From the NCBI RefSeq assembly GCF_003711205.1, contig NZ_CP031013.1, positions 1,178,001-1,242,000 of the forward strand: 64,000 nt of DNA. The letters are read 5' to 3'. The notes beneath the pieces are model-generated. The model was not told the DNA's origin and made no database searches. It saw nothing but the letters and a program-made list of their open reading frames with translations. This document shows positions 28,335 through 37,654 of this stretch, one piece after another; the first letter of the stretch is position 1, and every line of letters starts with the position of its first letter. The stretch comes from Polaromonas sp. SP1. Lineage in GTDB: Bacteria; Pseudomonadota; Gammaproteobacteria; Burkholderiales; Burkholderiaceae_C. Position numbers and translations under genes: made by a program.

Positions 28335-29228
28335 ATGAAACACATAGGCGTCATTGGCGCATCCGGCCTGATGGGCCATGGCATTGCGAAAAACCTGCAG
28401 GCCAAGGGCTTTGAGGTGAGCCTGACCGTTCACCGCAACAAGGATCGCGTGGCCGACCTGCTGGCCGCCGGCGCCAAACAGGCCGCCAGCGCGGCTGAGC
28501 TGGGCGGCTGCGACGCCGTGGTGATCTGCGTGACCGGCTCGCCGCAGGTGGAAGAAGTCTTGCTGGGCGCCAACGGCGTGTTGTCCAAGGCCAAGGCCGG
28601 CCTGATCGTGATCGACACCTCCACCAGCGAACCTGAATCGACACGCCGCCTGGCCGCCCTGTGCGCGCAACACAGCGCCACGCTGGTCGATGCGCCGCTG
28701 GCGCGCACGCCGGTCGAGGCCGAACTCGGCAAACTCAACACCATGGTGGGCGCCGAGCAGGCGGTGTTCGACAAGATCCGTCCGGTGCTGGCGGCCTACT
28801 GCGAAAACATCTTCCATGTGGGCGGCCCCAGCGCCGGCCACGTCATCAAGCTGCTCAACAACTTCATCGGCCAGGCGATCTGCACGGCCACGGCCGAGGC
28901 CTTTGCCGTCGGCGCGCTGGCGGGCATTCAGCCGCAAAAGCTGGTGGATGTGATTTCAGCCGGTGCGGTGAACTCCGGCCTCTTCCAGGCCATGGCCAAA
29001 ACCCTGGGCGGCGACTTTGCGGGCATCAAGTTCGAGCTGGACAACGCGCGCAAGGATTTGCGCTACTACACGCACCTGGCCGAGATGGTGAACGTGCCCT
29101 CTTACGTCGGCGAAGCGGTGCACCAGAGCCTGGCCACTGCCAGCGCGCTGGGCCACGGCAAGGAGTTTGTGCCGGCGCTGGTGAAGGCGCAGGAAAAAAT
29201 CACCGGCGCGAAGATCGCGCCGCGCTGA
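28335..29228 (+). CDS. 3-hydroxyisobutyrate dehydrogenase-family NAD(P) oxidoreductase
   Basis: A 297-residue beta-hydroxyacid dehydrogenase. The nucleotide-binding loop IGASGLMGHGIAKNL is followed by the substrate motif DAPLARTPVEAELG (a variant of DAPVSGG) and the catalytic-lysine helix GHVIKLLNNFIGQA. It has a GGAGA ribosome site and lies 50 bases after the PanE-like gene. The variant substrate loop suggests a substrate other than 3-hydroxyisobutyrate. Confidence 0.85.
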   Translation: MKHIGVIGASGLMGHGIAKNLQAKGFEVSLTVHRNKDRVADLLAAGAKQAASAAELGGCDAVVICVTGSPQVEEVLLGANGVLSKAKAGLIVIDTSTSEPESTRRLAALCAQHSATLVDAPLARTPVEAELGKLNTMVGAEQAVFDKIRPVLAAYCENIFHVGGPSAGHVIKLLNNFIGQAICTATAEAFAVGALAGIQPQKLVDVISAGAVNSGLFQAMAKTLGGDFAGIKFELDNARKDLRYYTHLAEMVNVPSYVGEAVHQSLATASALGHGKEFVPALVKAQEKITGAKIAPR

Positions 29229-29249
29229 GCTGAAGAGCCAGAGCCGCGC

Positions 29250-29717
29250 CTAGAGCGGCTTGGCGTACACCACAAAACCCGAGTTCTCCGCCACCTGGTC
29301 ATACAAGCGCATGGCCGTGGCGTTGGTCTTGTGGGTTTGCCAATAAACGCGGGTAGAGCCGTCAGCCTGCGCCTGCTCGTACACCGCTTCAATCAGGGCC
29401 TTGCCAACACCCTTGCCGCGCACGGATTCGGCGGTGAACAAGTCCTGCAAATAGCAGACGGGACCGATGCGCGTGGTGCTGCGGTGATAGAGGTAATGCG
29501 TCAGCCCCACCAGCTCGCCGCCGGACTCGGCCACCAGTGCGTGCACCGGCTCATAAACATCAAAAAACCGCGTCCAGGTCATGGCCGTGATGTCGCCGGA
29601 CAGGGCGGTGGGGCCAAAGCGCCCGTAGAACTTGTTGTAGCCCGCCCAGAGTGGGAGCCAGGCCTCGAAATCGTCCGGTTGCACAGGACGTACGGTGACG
29701 GGAAGCGATGCTGTCAT
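29250..29717 (-). CDS. GNAT-family N-acetyltransferase
   Basis: A 155-residue GCN5-type acetyltransferase. The acetyl-CoA loop is VRGKGVGKALIEAVYEQA and the preceding strand YLQDLFTAESVRGKG is typical. The acceptor is unknown. It is the last gene of alr - RDD - GNAT on the minus strand, 12 bases after the RDD gene. Confidence 0.88.
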   Translation of the reverse strand: MTASLPVTVRPVQPDDFEAWLPLWAGYNKFYGRFGPTALSGDITAMTWTRFFDVYEPVHALVAESGGELVGLTHYLYHRSTTRIGPVCYLQDLFTAESVRGKGVGKALIEAVYEQAQADGSTRVYWQTHKTNATAMRLYDQVAENSGFVVYAKPL

Positions 29718-29729
29718 GGTGATTCCGGT

Positions 29730-30203
29730 TTATTCAGGCCATTGCTCGTCGGGCTTCACGGTGCCTGGCTTGCCGCGCTTTTTGCGCACGACCACCGTGC
29801 GCGCCAGCTTGTCATGCCAGCCCTGCTTGCGCGCGTCAAAACCCACCCAGAAGAGGCCCAGGCACAGCGGAATCGCCGAGACAAAGTAGCCGAGGTAGCG
29901 GACGATGAGCTGCGTGGCGCCCGGGTTGTTGCCGGTGTTGGCGTCGACGATGCGCACGCCGACGGCCATCTTGCCCGGCGTCGCCTGGCGCGCCAGCCAG
30001 AACCAGACCACGGCAATCGCGGGCAACACCCACGAGATCAGGAAATCGGCCGGGCCCTGCACAAAGTCTGTGCTGTCCCAGTACTGGCTGCCGTAGATCG
30101 CCGTCAGCACCGGGTAGATCAACACACCCAGGATGATGGTGTCGATGATGGACGCCCAGACACGAATCCAGAAACCGGCGTATTCCACTTGTGAGGATTC
30201 CAT
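29730..30203 (-). CDS. RDD-family membrane protein
   Basis: A 157-residue protein with the RDD domain: YAGFWIRVWASIIDTIILGV at the N-terminus, where the Arg/Asp positions give the family its name, and further hydrophobic segments with TPGKMAVGVRIVDANTG. The function is unknown; RDD proteins are often suggested to act in transport. It is probably co-transcribed with alr (35-base gap). Confidence 0.85.
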   Translation of the reverse strand: MESSQVEYAGFWIRVWASIIDTIILGVLIYPVLTAIYGSQYWDSTDFVQGPADFLISWVLPAIAVVWFWLARQATPGKMAVGVRIVDANTGNNPGATQLIVRYLGYFVSAIPLCLGLFWVGFDARKQGWHDKLARTVVVRKKRGKPGTVKPDEQWPE

Positions 30204-30238
30204 GTGTGTGCTCCCTTGTGGCAAAAAATCGTTCTTCT

Positions 30239-31333
30239 TTAGTCAGCCTGGACTGGAACACGCGGGGCTACGGCGCACATCAGCTCGTAACCCACGGTGC
30301 CGCCGGCTTGCGCGACTTCATCGATCGGCATCAGGGCGCCGCTGGAGGCCTTGCCCCACAGCGTGACTTCGGTGCCTATGCCCGCCGCCGGCGTGGGCGT
30401 GAGGTCGACGGTGAGCATGTCCATGCTGACCCGCCCCACCATGCGGGTGCGCACGCCGCCCACCAACATGGGCGTGCCGGTGCTGCAGTGGCGCGGGTAG
30501 CCGTCGCCGTAGCCGCAGGCGACGATGCCGATGCGCAGCGGGCCGTCGGCGGTGAAGCTGGAGCCGTAGCCCACGGTGTCGCCGGCCTTGAGCTCCTGAA
30601 CGCTGATGATTTTTGCCGACAGCGTCATGGTGGGCTGCAAATCCCACTGGGCCGCACTGTGCTCGGGGAAGTCGGGCGCACTGCCGTACACCAGGATGCC
30701 GGGCCGCACCCAGTCGGAGCGGCCGGCCAGCACATCGCCATGGCGCAGGCTGGCGGCGCTGTTGCTGAGGGTGCGCTCGCCTGGCAGGTCGTGCGTGACG
30801 GCGTCAAAGGCCTTGAGCGCCGCGGCGATGCCCTTGGGGCCGTCGGCATCACTGAAGTGCGTCATCAGCGAAATTTCATCGACCTGCGGCAACGCGTTCA
30901 GGCGCGTCCAGGCGGCGCGGTAGCGCTCGGGGGTAAACCCGAGCCGGTTCATGCCCGAGTTCATCTTGAGGAACACGCGGTGCGGCAGCTGCGTCTTGTG
31001 GGCTGCCAGCATGTCGATCTGCTCGTTGCAATGAATCGTGTGCCACAGGCCCAGGCGCGAGCACAGCTCCAGGTCACGCGCGTCAAAACAGCCTTCGAGC
31101 AACAAAATGGGGCCGCGCCAGTCCAGCGCGCGCAGGCGCTGCGCCTCGGCCAGGTCCAGCAGGGCAAAACCGTCGGCGCTGCGCAGCGGGTCGAAGACGC
31201 GCTCGATGCCGTGGCCGTAGGCATTGGCTTTGACGACCGCCCAGACCTTGGCATCGGGCGCGGCGGCGCGGGCGCGGGACAGGTTGTGGGCAAGCGCTTC
31301 GGTGTGGATGGTGGCGAGGATGGGACGTGGCAT
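30239..31333 (-). CDS. alr: Alanine racemase
   Basis: A PLP enzyme (364 residues) that makes D-alanine for peptidoglycan. PLP lysine K35 lies in [10 protein letters not shown]. The opposing catalytic Tyr lies in TVGYGSSF, and the [12 protein letters not shown] motif appears as [14 protein letters not shown]. Length and N-terminus are normal. It is divergent from lplT, with which it commonly neighbours in Burkholderiales. Confidence 0.95.
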   Translation of the reverse strand: MPRPILATIHTEALAHNLSRARAAAPDAKVWAVVKANAYGHGIERVFDPLRSADGFALLDLAEAQRLRALDWRGPILLLEGCFDARDLELCSRLGLWHTIHCNEQIDMLAAHKTQLPHRVFLKMNSGMNRLGFTPERYRAAWTRLNALPQVDEISLMTHFSDADGPKGIAAALKAFDAVTHDLPGERTLSNSAASLRHGDVLAGRSDWVRPGILVYGSAPDFPEHSAAQWDLQPTMTLSAKIISVQELKAGDTVGYGSSFTADGPLRIGIVACGYGDGYPRHCSTGTPMLVGGVRTRMVGRVSMDMLTVDLTPTPAAGIGTEVTLWGKASSGALMPIDEVAQAGGTVGYELMCAVAPRVPVQAD

Positions 31334-31479
31334 GGCGCAATGAAGGGTTGTTTACTGGCTGCCGGCGGTCAGGCGCTCAATCCTTCCCGCCGGGTGATAT
31401 CGAGGGTCTTTAGGCATTCTGGCATCGGGGCCCATGCTATAAACCGGAATCGTCTGGAGACATTCACCCATATCTTGCC

Positions 31480-31506
31480 GCATCAGATTTGCTGATGTAC
31501 TGATGC
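31480..31506. promoter_or_regulatory. Small inverted repeat upstream of lplT
   Basis: GCATCAG (31480-31486) and CTGATGC (31500-31506) form an inverted pair, with a second nested ATCAG/CTGAT pair, about 20 bases before the lplT start and within the alr/lplT divergent region. It could be an operator or a leader hairpin. Confidence 0.3.
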
Positions 31507-31524
31507 AGTGACAACAACAGTTTA

Positions 31525-32805
31525 ATGAAGCGCGGTTTTTACACCATCATGGCAGCCCAGTTTTTCAGCTCGCTGGCTGATAACGCGCTGTTTGTAGCCG
31601 CCGTGGAGCTGCTCAAAACCAGCGGGGCGCCCAAGTGGCAGCCGGCGGCGCTGGTGCCCATGTTTGCCTTGTTTTATGTGGTGCTGGCCCCCTTCGTGGG
31701 GGCTTTTGCCGATGCCCGGCCCAAGGGCAACGTCATGTTTGTCAGCAACGCCATCAAGGTGGTGGGCTGCCTGATGATGCTGTTCGGCTCGCACCCCCTG
31801 CTGGCCTACGCCATCGTCGGGCTCGGGGCCGCCGCCTATTCGCCGGCCAAGTACGGCATCCTGACCGAGCTCCTGCCGGCCTCGCAGCTCGTCAAGGCCA
31901 ACGGCTGGATCGAGGGCCTGACGATTTCCTCCATCATCCTGGGTGTGCTGCTGGGCGGCCAACTGGTCGGGCATTCGGTGTCGTCGATGCTGCTGTCGTT
32001 TGATTTCCCGGTCATCACCACCGGCATCGACACCGCGCCTGAAGCCGCAATTGCGGTGCTGATCCTGCTGTACGCCATTGCCGCGTGGTTCAACACCCGC
32101 ATTCCCGACACCGGCGTGGAGATGCGGCCCATGCCGCGCAACAAGCTGGAGCTACTGCCGGATTTCTGGAACTGCAACTCGGCGCTGTGGCGCGACAAGC
32201 TCGGGCAGATTTCGCTGGCCACCACCACCCTGTTCTGGGGCGTGTCGGGCAACCTGCGCTACATCGTGCTGGCCTGGAGCGCCGCGGCGCTGGGCTACAG
32301 CACCACGCAGGCATCTTCTTTGGTGGGCGTGGTGGCCATCGGCACCGCGGTGGGTGCGGTGCTGGCCTCCATGCGCATGCGGCTGGACCAGGCCACCAGT
32401 GTGATGCCGCTGGGCATTGCCATGGGCCTGCTGGTCATTTTGATGAACTTCATCGGCAATGTCTGGGTGGCGGCGCCCTTCCTGATTTTGCTGGGCGGAC
32501 TGGGCGGCTTCCTGGTGGTGCCCATGAATGCCCTGCTGCAGCACCGCGGCCACAACCTCATGGGCGCGGGCCGCTCGATTGCCGTGCAGAATTTCAATGA
32601 ACAGGCCTGCATCTTGAGCCTGGGCGCTTTCTACAGCCTGTCCACCGGATTGGGCCTGTCGGCCTTTGGCGCCATCACCGCCTTCGGCATTGTGGTGGCC
32701 GGCTTTATGTGGCTGATCCAGCGCTGGCACAAGAGCAACACCGTCAAATACAAAGAGCAGGTCGACCACCTGCTGAACATCGCCCGCAGCGATAAATCGC
32801 ACTGA
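31525..32805 (+). CDS. lplT: Lysophospholipid transporter LplT
   Basis: An MFS protein of 426 residues with about 12 membrane segments that flips lysophospholipids inward for re-acylation. The N-terminus MKRGFYTIMAAQFFSSLADNALF and the AYSPAKYGILTELLPASQLVKANGW block are diagnostic. In enterobacteria lplT is coupled to aas; no aas is adjacent here. The stop overlaps the next start (TGATG). Confidence 0.93.
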   Translation: MKRGFYTIMAAQFFSSLADNALFVAAVELLKTSGAPKWQPAALVPMFALFYVVLAPFVGAFADARPKGNVMFVSNAIKVVGCLMMLFGSHPLLAYAIVGLGAAAYSPAKYGILTELLPASQLVKANGWIEGLTISSIILGVLLGGQLVGHSVSSMLLSFDFPVITTGIDTAPEAAIAVLILLYAIAAWFNTRIPDTGVEMRPMPRNKLELLPDFWNCNSALWRDKLGQISLATTTLFWGVSGNLRYIVLAWSAAALGYSTTQASSLVGVVAIGTAVGAVLASMRMRLDQATSVMPLGIAMGLLVILMNFIGNVWVAAPFLILLGGLGGFLVVPMNALLQHRGHNLMGAGRSIAVQNFNEQACILSLGAFYSLSTGLGLSAFGAITAFGIVVAGFMWLIQRWHKSNTVKYKEQVDHLLNIARSDKSH

Positions 32806-33713
32806 TGCAGGTGGATGCGATATACGGTGCCGCTGCACGCGACACCTCCAAAGCCGTTCTGGCGCTCACACTCAATGCCTTTGTCTGGGGCGTCTCCTGG
32901 TGGCCGCTGCGCGAGCTGCACAGCCACGGCCTGCACCCGCTGTGGGCCACGGCGCTGGTCTATGCGGTCGTCGTGACCGGCCTGCTGACCTTGCGCCCTG
33001 CCGCCTGGCGCGGGTTTTTGGCGCATCCGCAACTCTGGTTCCTCGCGGCGGCCTCGGGCCTGACCAACGTCGGCTTCAACTGGGCCGTGACCGTGGGCGA
33101 TGTGGTGCGCGTGGTGCTGCTCTTTTATCTGATGCCCGCGTGGTCGGTGCTGGTGGCCTGGGTGATGCTGGGTGAAAAGCCTTCGGCCGCGTCACTGCTG
33201 CGCCTGCTGCTGGCCATGGCCGGCGTGCTGATCGTGCTGAAAGCGCCCGAGTCGCCCTGGCCGGTGCCGCAGGGCGCCGCCGACTGGCTGGCCATCATGG
33301 GCGGCTTCAGTTTTGCCGTGACCAATTCGGTGCTGCGCAAGTACAACCACACGCCCAGCGAGTCGCGCATGCTGGCCATGTTTGGCGGCAGCGGCCTGAT
33401 GGCGGCAGCCGCCGCGCTGGTGGGCATGACGCAAGCCGTGGTGCCCGGGCCGGCACTGGCCGCCGCCGGCATCCCCATCGTGCTGGGCCTCAGCGTCGCC
33501 TTCATGGCCAGCAACGCCGGACTGCAGTACGGCGCAGCGCGGCTGGCCGCAGGCACCACGGCCATCGTGATGCTGACCGAGATCCTCTTTGCCAGTTTGT
33601 CGTCGGCCGCGATGGGCGCCGCTGAACTCACGCCGCGCGTACTGATAGGCGGCAGCTTGATCGTGCTGGCCGCGGTGCTGGCGGCCATCGCGCCCAACGC
33701 GAAGTCGCATTAG
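32805..33713 (+). CDS. EamA-family (DMT) transporter
   Basis: A 302-residue drug/metabolite transporter with ten predicted membrane segments arranged as two EamA repeats. The second repeat includes YGAARLAAGTTAIVMLTEILFASLSSA. Substrate is unknown. It is translationally coupled to lplT through a TGATG overlap. The first ATG gives a slightly long N-terminal tail. Confidence 0.85.
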   Translation: MQVDAIYGAAARDTSKAVLALTLNAFVWGVSWWPLRELHSHGLHPLWATALVYAVVVTGLLTLRPAAWRGFLAHPQLWFLAAASGLTNVGFNWAVTVGDVVRVVLLFYLMPAWSVLVAWVMLGEKPSAASLLRLLLAMAGVLIVLKAPESPWPVPQGAADWLAIMGGFSFAVTNSVLRKYNHTPSESRMLAMFGGSGLMAAAAALVGMTQAVVPGPALAAAGIPIVLGLSVAFMASNAGLQYGAARLAAGTTAIVMLTEILFASLSSAAMGAAELTPRVLIGGSLIVLAAVLAAIAPNAKSH

Positions 33714-33798
33714 CGTCCCGCCGAGACATTCCCCCATTGACCGCACCGGCCCGCCGTGGTCCGATAGCGCCTTTGCAGACAGACACCAGGAGTCACAC

Positions 33799-34293
33799 AT
33801 GAGCGCAGAAAAAACCGTTTACAGCTTCCAGGCCAAAGACATCACCGGCAAAGACGTCGCCCTGGATGCCTTCAAAGGCAAGGTGATGCTGATCGTCAAC
33901 ACCGCCAGCAAATGCGGCTTCACGCCCCAGTTCGCCGGGCTGGAGGAGCTGTACAAACAATACGCCGGCAAAGGCCTGGCGGTGCTGGGCTTTCCCAGCA
34001 ACCAGTTTCTCTCGCAAGACCCGGGCAGCGACGACGAGATCGCCGAGTTCTGCCAGGTCAACTACGGCGTGAGCTTCCCGATGATGTCCAAAATCGACGT
34101 CAACGGCCCCGGCGCGCACCCGCTGTACCAGTGGCTCGCGGCCGAAGCGCCCGGCCTGCTCGGCATCAAGTCCATCAAGTGGAACTTCACCAAGTTCCTG
34201 GTCGGCAAAGACGGCAAAGTCATACGGCGCTACGCCCCCAACGACAAGCCGGCCGACCTGGCCAAAGACATCGAAGCGGCGCTGGCAGCCTGA
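33799..34293 (+). CDS. Glutathione peroxidase family protein
   Basis: A 164-residue thioredoxin-fold peroxidase. The active Cys is C39 in NTASKCGFTPQF, with Gln in FPSNQF and Trp in KWNFTKFLV completing the catalytic set. Cys in place of selenocysteine implies that thioredoxin may be the true reductant, as in many bacterial homologues. A good CAGGAG ribosome site precedes the ATG. Confidence 0.93.
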   Translation: MSAEKTVYSFQAKDITGKDVALDAFKGKVMLIVNTASKCGFTPQFAGLEELYKQYAGKGLAVLGFPSNQFLSQDPGSDDEIAEFCQVNYGVSFPMMSKIDVNGPGAHPLYQWLAAEAPGLLGIKSIKWNFTKFLVGKDGKVIRRYAPNDKPADLAKDIEAALAA

Positions 34294-34320
34294 ACGCCTG
34301 CGCGACGGGTCCGGATCAAA

Positions 34321-34386
34321 AATTTAAGCAAGAAGTGGCTGCAGCCCAGGCTCAGTCTGGGCATACAGCTATTGAATTAATAGCAA
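34321..34386 (-). repeat. Dispersed about 60-bp repeat, copy F
   Basis: The copy has ATTTAAGCAAGAAGTGGCTG, CAGCCCAGGCTCAGTCTGGGC and GCTATTGAATTAATAGC. It lies in the 97-base convergent gap between the peroxidase and the WYL regulator genes. Confidence 0.8.
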
Positions 34387-34390
34387 CCCA

Positions 34391-35077
34391 TCAGCACTCG
34401 CGCGACTTCATCACACGCAGATAGTCCGCCAGCGTACGCCCCGCCTCGTGGCCGACCCGTGCATCGAGCACGTTCACCGACGTCATGCGGTCCACGCGAA
34501 AGTTGCGAAAGTCTTCACGCACTTCGCACCAGGCACCCAGCGTCCAGACGCTGCCCCAATAAAAGCAACCCAGCGGCCACAGCACGCGGCGGGTCTCGCG
34601 CTCCTCAACATCGCGGTAATGCACCTCGACCTTGCAACGCGCGTGCACCGCTTCGCGCAACAGCTGCAGGCTGCGCTGCGTCGCAGTGTCCGGCGCGATC
34701 ACCACCGCATACAACGGCACGCCTTCGGCCGCCGCACGCGCCGCCGGCGGCAGCACCGAAAAAATCTTGCCCCACGCCGCCTCCGCATCACCCGCCATCG
34801 CCGGGTCCAGCCAGGCCTGCGCCAGCCGCACCGAAGCCGCCAGCGCATTGGCCTCCGCCTGCGTGAACATCAGCGGCGGCAAATCAAAACCCGCGCCCAA
34901 CCGGTAACCCACACCCGTCTCACCCTCAATCGGCACGCCCTGATGCTGCAGGTCGGCCACGTCGCGGTAGATGGTGCGCTCCGACACCTCCAGCCGCTTG
35001 GCCAGGAATTCAGCCGTGCTCAAACGCCGGCCACGGATCAGCTGGACAAGATGGAAGAGGCGGTCGGCGCGGCGCAT
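34391..35077 (-). CDS. YafY-type HTH/WYL transcriptional regulator
   Basis: A 228-residue regulator. The N-terminal DeoR-like winged helix (about 1-60, RLSTAEFLAKRLEVSERTIYRDVADLQHQGVPI) is followed by a WYL domain (about 135-225, with LGAWCEVREDFRNFRVDRM). WYL domains sense ligands or nucleic acids and are frequent in stress and defence regulation. No obvious target is adjacent. Confidence 0.88.
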   Translation of the reverse strand: MRRADRLFHLVQLIRGRRLSTAEFLAKRLEVSERTIYRDVADLQHQGVPIEGETGVGYRLGAGFDLPPLMFTQAEANALAASVRLAQAWLDPAMAGDAEAAWGKIFSVLPPAARAAAEGVPLYAVVIAPDTATQRSLQLLREAVHARCKVEVHYRDVEERETRRVLWPLGCFYWGSVWTLGAWCEVREDFRNFRVDRMTSVNVLDARVGHEAGRTLADYLRVMKSREC

Positions 35078-35233
35078 GGTGGGTTTGGTGGGTTGGAGGA
35101 GTGCAGCTTACCGCGTACCGAATGGCCGGACATGTGCCTGACGCCGCCAATGCGCGGGCCTTGAAAAAAGACGTTAAGGTACGAAGAATGCAGCATCGCC
35201 TGAGTGGCGGCGCCCCTAACGTCAGAAACAAAC

Positions 35234-35541
35234 ATGGGCCAGAAGCTTTCCCCGCCAGAACTTGCTCTTTATCGGGCCGTGGATGAGGTGCCCCATTACA
35301 TAGGGGACCCAGTTGGTGTCTCGGGTGTACCAGAGGCTCGTGACGAGTATCAAGGTTACTTGCCTCAGGTGTTCGAACTTCTCCAGGAAAAGCAGAGCGC
35401 AGAAACCATTGCAAACTACCTGGGCATGGTTGCGACCGAACGGATGGGCTTGTCCGTGTGCAAAGAACACGCCTGCATGTTGCTCAACTTCTTCTTGATG
35501 GGAAGGCCGTTATCTATGAACAGCATGCTCAGCCGGAGTAG
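35234..35541 (+). pseudogene. Frameshifted small conserved-looking protein
   Basis: The frame starts MGQKLSPPELALYRAVDEV and stays protein-like to about KEHA (35475). There the frame in use becomes implausible (MLLNFFLMGRPLSMNS). The frame one base over continues convincingly as VAQLLLDGKAVIYEQHAQPE and stops with TAG at 35539-35541, three bases before the next gene. A single missing base near 35473-35478 would explain this. It may be a recent mutation or a sequencing error. The function is unknown. If the frame is not corrected, the protein runs to 35548 with an altered tail. Confidence 0.55.
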
Positions 35542-35544
35542 CCC

Positions 35545-35865
35545 TTGACACAACCAGTCTCCCAAAGCGTGCAGCAGGTCAGGCAATCTGTTGCGTCAAT
35601 GAAAGCCTCCCTGAAGAACGCCGGGCCTGACGTTGATGAAAGAAAAAAGGCCCTCCTGGAAGATCTCATTGCTGAAGGAGAGAGGTTCATCGAAACGTCC
35701 AAACAGTTTCCTGCGATGAACAGGGAGGCCGTTACGTCCAAGCTCTCGCTCCAGGTCAGCGGCAGGCGTATTGGCGGAGTTCTGAAGAAACTGGGAATTG
35801 GCGTAGTGATCTCCCTGCTTGTCGGCATCACCTGGAAATTCCTTTCGCAGGTTTTCGGCACTTGA
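35545..35865 (+). CDS. Small hypothetical protein with C-terminal membrane segment
   Basis: A 106-residue protein starting at a TTG codon, directly after the preceding small gene. The first 75 residues look helical and charged (KASLKNAGPDVDERKKALLEDLI). One membrane segment lies near the end (about 88-101, GVVISLLVGITWKFLS), so it is probably tail-anchored. Function is unknown. The TTG start and tight spacing suggest translational coupling. Confidence 0.5.
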   Translation: MTQPVSQSVQQVRQSVASMKASLKNAGPDVDERKKALLEDLIAEGERFIETSKQFPAMNREAVTSKLSLQVSGRRIGGVLKKLGIGVVISLLVGITWKFLSQVFGT

Positions 35866-35900
35866 CATGACTTCCAATATGGTGGAATACTGATTCCACC

Positions 35901-36503
35901 ATGAAAGAACCTCTTCTCGACCTCAACCAGCGCATCGCCGAACGCGTGCGCGAGCTGCGCGCGGCCAGGGGCTTGTCGCTCGAAATGCTGGCCGCCCACA
36001 GCGGCGTGAGCCGCTCGATGATCTCGCTGATCGAGCGCGGTGAAAGCAGCCCCACCGCCGTGGTGCTGGAAAAGCTTGCCACGGCCTTGGGCGTGATGCT
36101 GGCTTCGCTGTTCGAGACGCCCGCTGCCCAAACGCCCGTCAGCCCCATCAGCCCTGTATCGCGGCGTGCAGATCAGGTGCAGTGGCAAGACCCGGCATCG
36201 GGCTACCTGCGGCGCAACATCTCGCCGCCTGGCGTGCCGCAGCCTATGCAGATTGTGGAAGTGCACTTTCCGCCGGGTGGGCGCGTGGCGTTTGAGACCG
36301 GCGTGCGTGACGCGCGCGTGCACCAGCAGGTGTGGGTGCTGGAAGGCGCGATCGACATCACGGTCGGCGATGCGCGCCACGCGCTGCGCGAAGGCGACTG
36401 CCTGGCGATGCAGCTGGACCGCCCCACCATGTTCCATAACCCGACTCGAAAACCTGCGCGCTATGCGGTGGTGATCGCGTCTGAACCTCACGCCAAACGA
36501 TGA
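35901..36503 (+). CDS. XRE-cupin transcriptional regulator
   Basis: A 200-residue regulator with an N-terminal XRE helix-turn-helix (about 13-67, LSLEMLAAHSGVSRSMISLIERGESSPTAVVLEKLA) and a C-terminal cupin sensor domain (about 110-195) with the HQQVWVLEGAIDITVG strand. Such proteins regulate small metabolic genes in response to a ligand. It overlaps the next GNAT gene by ATGA, so that enzyme is its probable operon partner. Confidence 0.88.
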   Translation: MKEPLLDLNQRIAERVRELRAARGLSLEMLAAHSGVSRSMISLIERGESSPTAVVLEKLATALGVMLASLFETPAAQTPVSPISPVSRRADQVQWQDPASGYLRRNISPPGVPQPMQIVEVHFPPGGRVAFETGVRDARVHQQVWVLEGAIDITVGDARHALREGDCLAMQLDRPTMFHNPTRKPARYAVVIASEPHAKR

Positions 36504-37042
36504 ACACTTCTACAACTTCTACATCCACTTGGACCTTGCGGCGCCTGCACACAGTGTCCGAAGCGCAGATTGACCAGCTCGCCGACGTGCTGACCGACTG
36601 CGTCGAAGGCGGCGCGTCAGTCAGCTTTATGCACCCGCTGACGCATGAGCGCGCCATCATCTTCTGGCGCGGCGTAGCGCAAGGCGTGGCGGCGGGTGAG
36701 CGTGCACTGCTGGTGGCCGAAGACGCGCAAGGCATTTGCGGTACGGTGCAACTGGTGCTGGCCCAGCCTGAAAATCAGCCGCACCGCGCCGACCTGGCCA
36801 AGATGCTGGTGCACCGCCGCATGCGCCGCCAGGGCCTGGGCGAGGCCTTGATGCGCGCCGCTGAAAACCTGGCGCGCGATGGCGGCAAAACGCTGCTGGT
36901 GCTGGACACCATCACCGGCAGCACGGCCGCCCGGCTTTACGAGCGCCTGGGCTGGCAGCGTGTGGGTGAGATCCCGGACTACGCGCTGATGCCGCAGGGC
37001 GGGCTGCGCGGGACGACGGTGTTTTATCGCCGGCTGGCTTGA
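36500..37042 (+). CDS. GNAT-family N-acetyltransferase
   Basis: A 180-residue acetyltransferase with acetyl-CoA loop VHRRMRRQGLGEALMRAAE and C-terminal TAARLYERLGWQRVGEIPDYAL. It resembles small-molecule acetyltransferases of antibiotic or toxin resistance type, but the substrate cannot be inferred. It is translationally coupled to the XRE-cupin regulator. Confidence 0.88.
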   Translation: MNTSTTSTSTWTLRRLHTVSEAQIDQLADVLTDCVEGGASVSFMHPLTHERAIIFWRGVAQGVAAGERALLVAEDAQGICGTVQLVLAQPENQPHRADLAKMLVHRRMRRQGLGEALMRAAENLARDGGKTLLVLDTITGSTAARLYERLGWQRVGEIPDYALMPQGGLRGTTVFYRRLA

Positions 37043-37059
37043 CCCCAATCTCCGGCAAA

Positions 37060-37125
37060 ATTTAAGCAAAATAGGCCTCTAGCCCAATAAGCACCTTGGC
37101 TATACGCTATCAAATTAGTAGCGTC
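37060..37125 (-). repeat. Dispersed about 60-bp repeat, copy G
   Basis: The copy has ATTTAAGCAAAATAGGCCTC, TAGCCCAATAAGCACCTTGGC and GCTATCAAATTAGTAGC. It lies between the convergent GNAT and EVE genes and reaches the EVE stop codon. Confidence 0.85.
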
Positions 37126-37654
37126 ATGCAATCAGACTTGCTTGTCGTGACGAGGCTGCGCCCGTAGCCTGCGCTGCGGGTGTTCCGGACGACCTGGAGC
37201 CGGTCTCCAGACCGAGCGCCTTCAAGTCGGCCCGCATCGCACGCGCAATCAGGCGCATGTCGTGGTCGCTGATATCAAAGAGCCCGAAGCGAAACTTGTA
37301 GCCCCAGCGCTGCGGGTCTTCGACAAAGTCGAACTGCTCGAGCAAGGGCAGGATGGACGCTTCCTCTGCCGCGACATACGCCACGTCACGGCGGAACGGC
37401 GTGAAGCCGCCGCCCGCGTCGAAGACGTAGGGCTCGCCTGCCTGCACGATGCCCAGCGAGACAAATTTCTGCAGCCTGTCGCCGCCGCCCATGCGCTGCG
37501 TGGGCGCGTAGTACGCCACCAGGTCGCCCGGCGATACGCGCTGCAGTGGCGCGCGCTTGCCGTGGCAAACCTGCATAAAGCCGTTAAGCGGTTCAGCACA
37601 CCCGCGCCGCGCATGCTCGGCGCTCGCGACGGCAATCCAGTTCCTGCGGCTCAT
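37124..37654 (-). CDS. EVE-domain protein
   Basis: A 176-residue protein of the EVE/PUA-like fold. The N-terminus RNWIAVASAEHARRG, the FMQVCHGKRAPLQRVSPGDLVAYYAP block and the C-terminal KFRFGLFDISDHDM fit the family. EVE domains bind modified bases in DNA or RNA and occur in restriction and stress contexts. The extra Ala/Ser-rich tail (about 155-176) adjoins the repeat. It overlaps the VOC gene by ATGA. Confidence 0.85.
   Translation of the reverse strand: MSRRNWIAVASAEHARRGCAEPLNGFMQVCHGKRAPLQRVSPGDLVAYYAPTQRMGGGDRLQKFVSLGIVQAGEPYVFDAGGGFTPFRRDVAYVAAEEASILPLLEQFDFVEDPQRWGYKFRFGLFDISDHDMRLIARAMRADLKALGLETGSRSSGTPAAQATGAASSRQASLIA

Noticed and set aside
25727..29228. A homoprotocatechuate degradation operon
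   Set aside because: Only the isomerase-like gene fits; the ring-cleaving dioxygenase, decarboxylase and hydratase genes are missing, and the dehydrogenases belong to other families.
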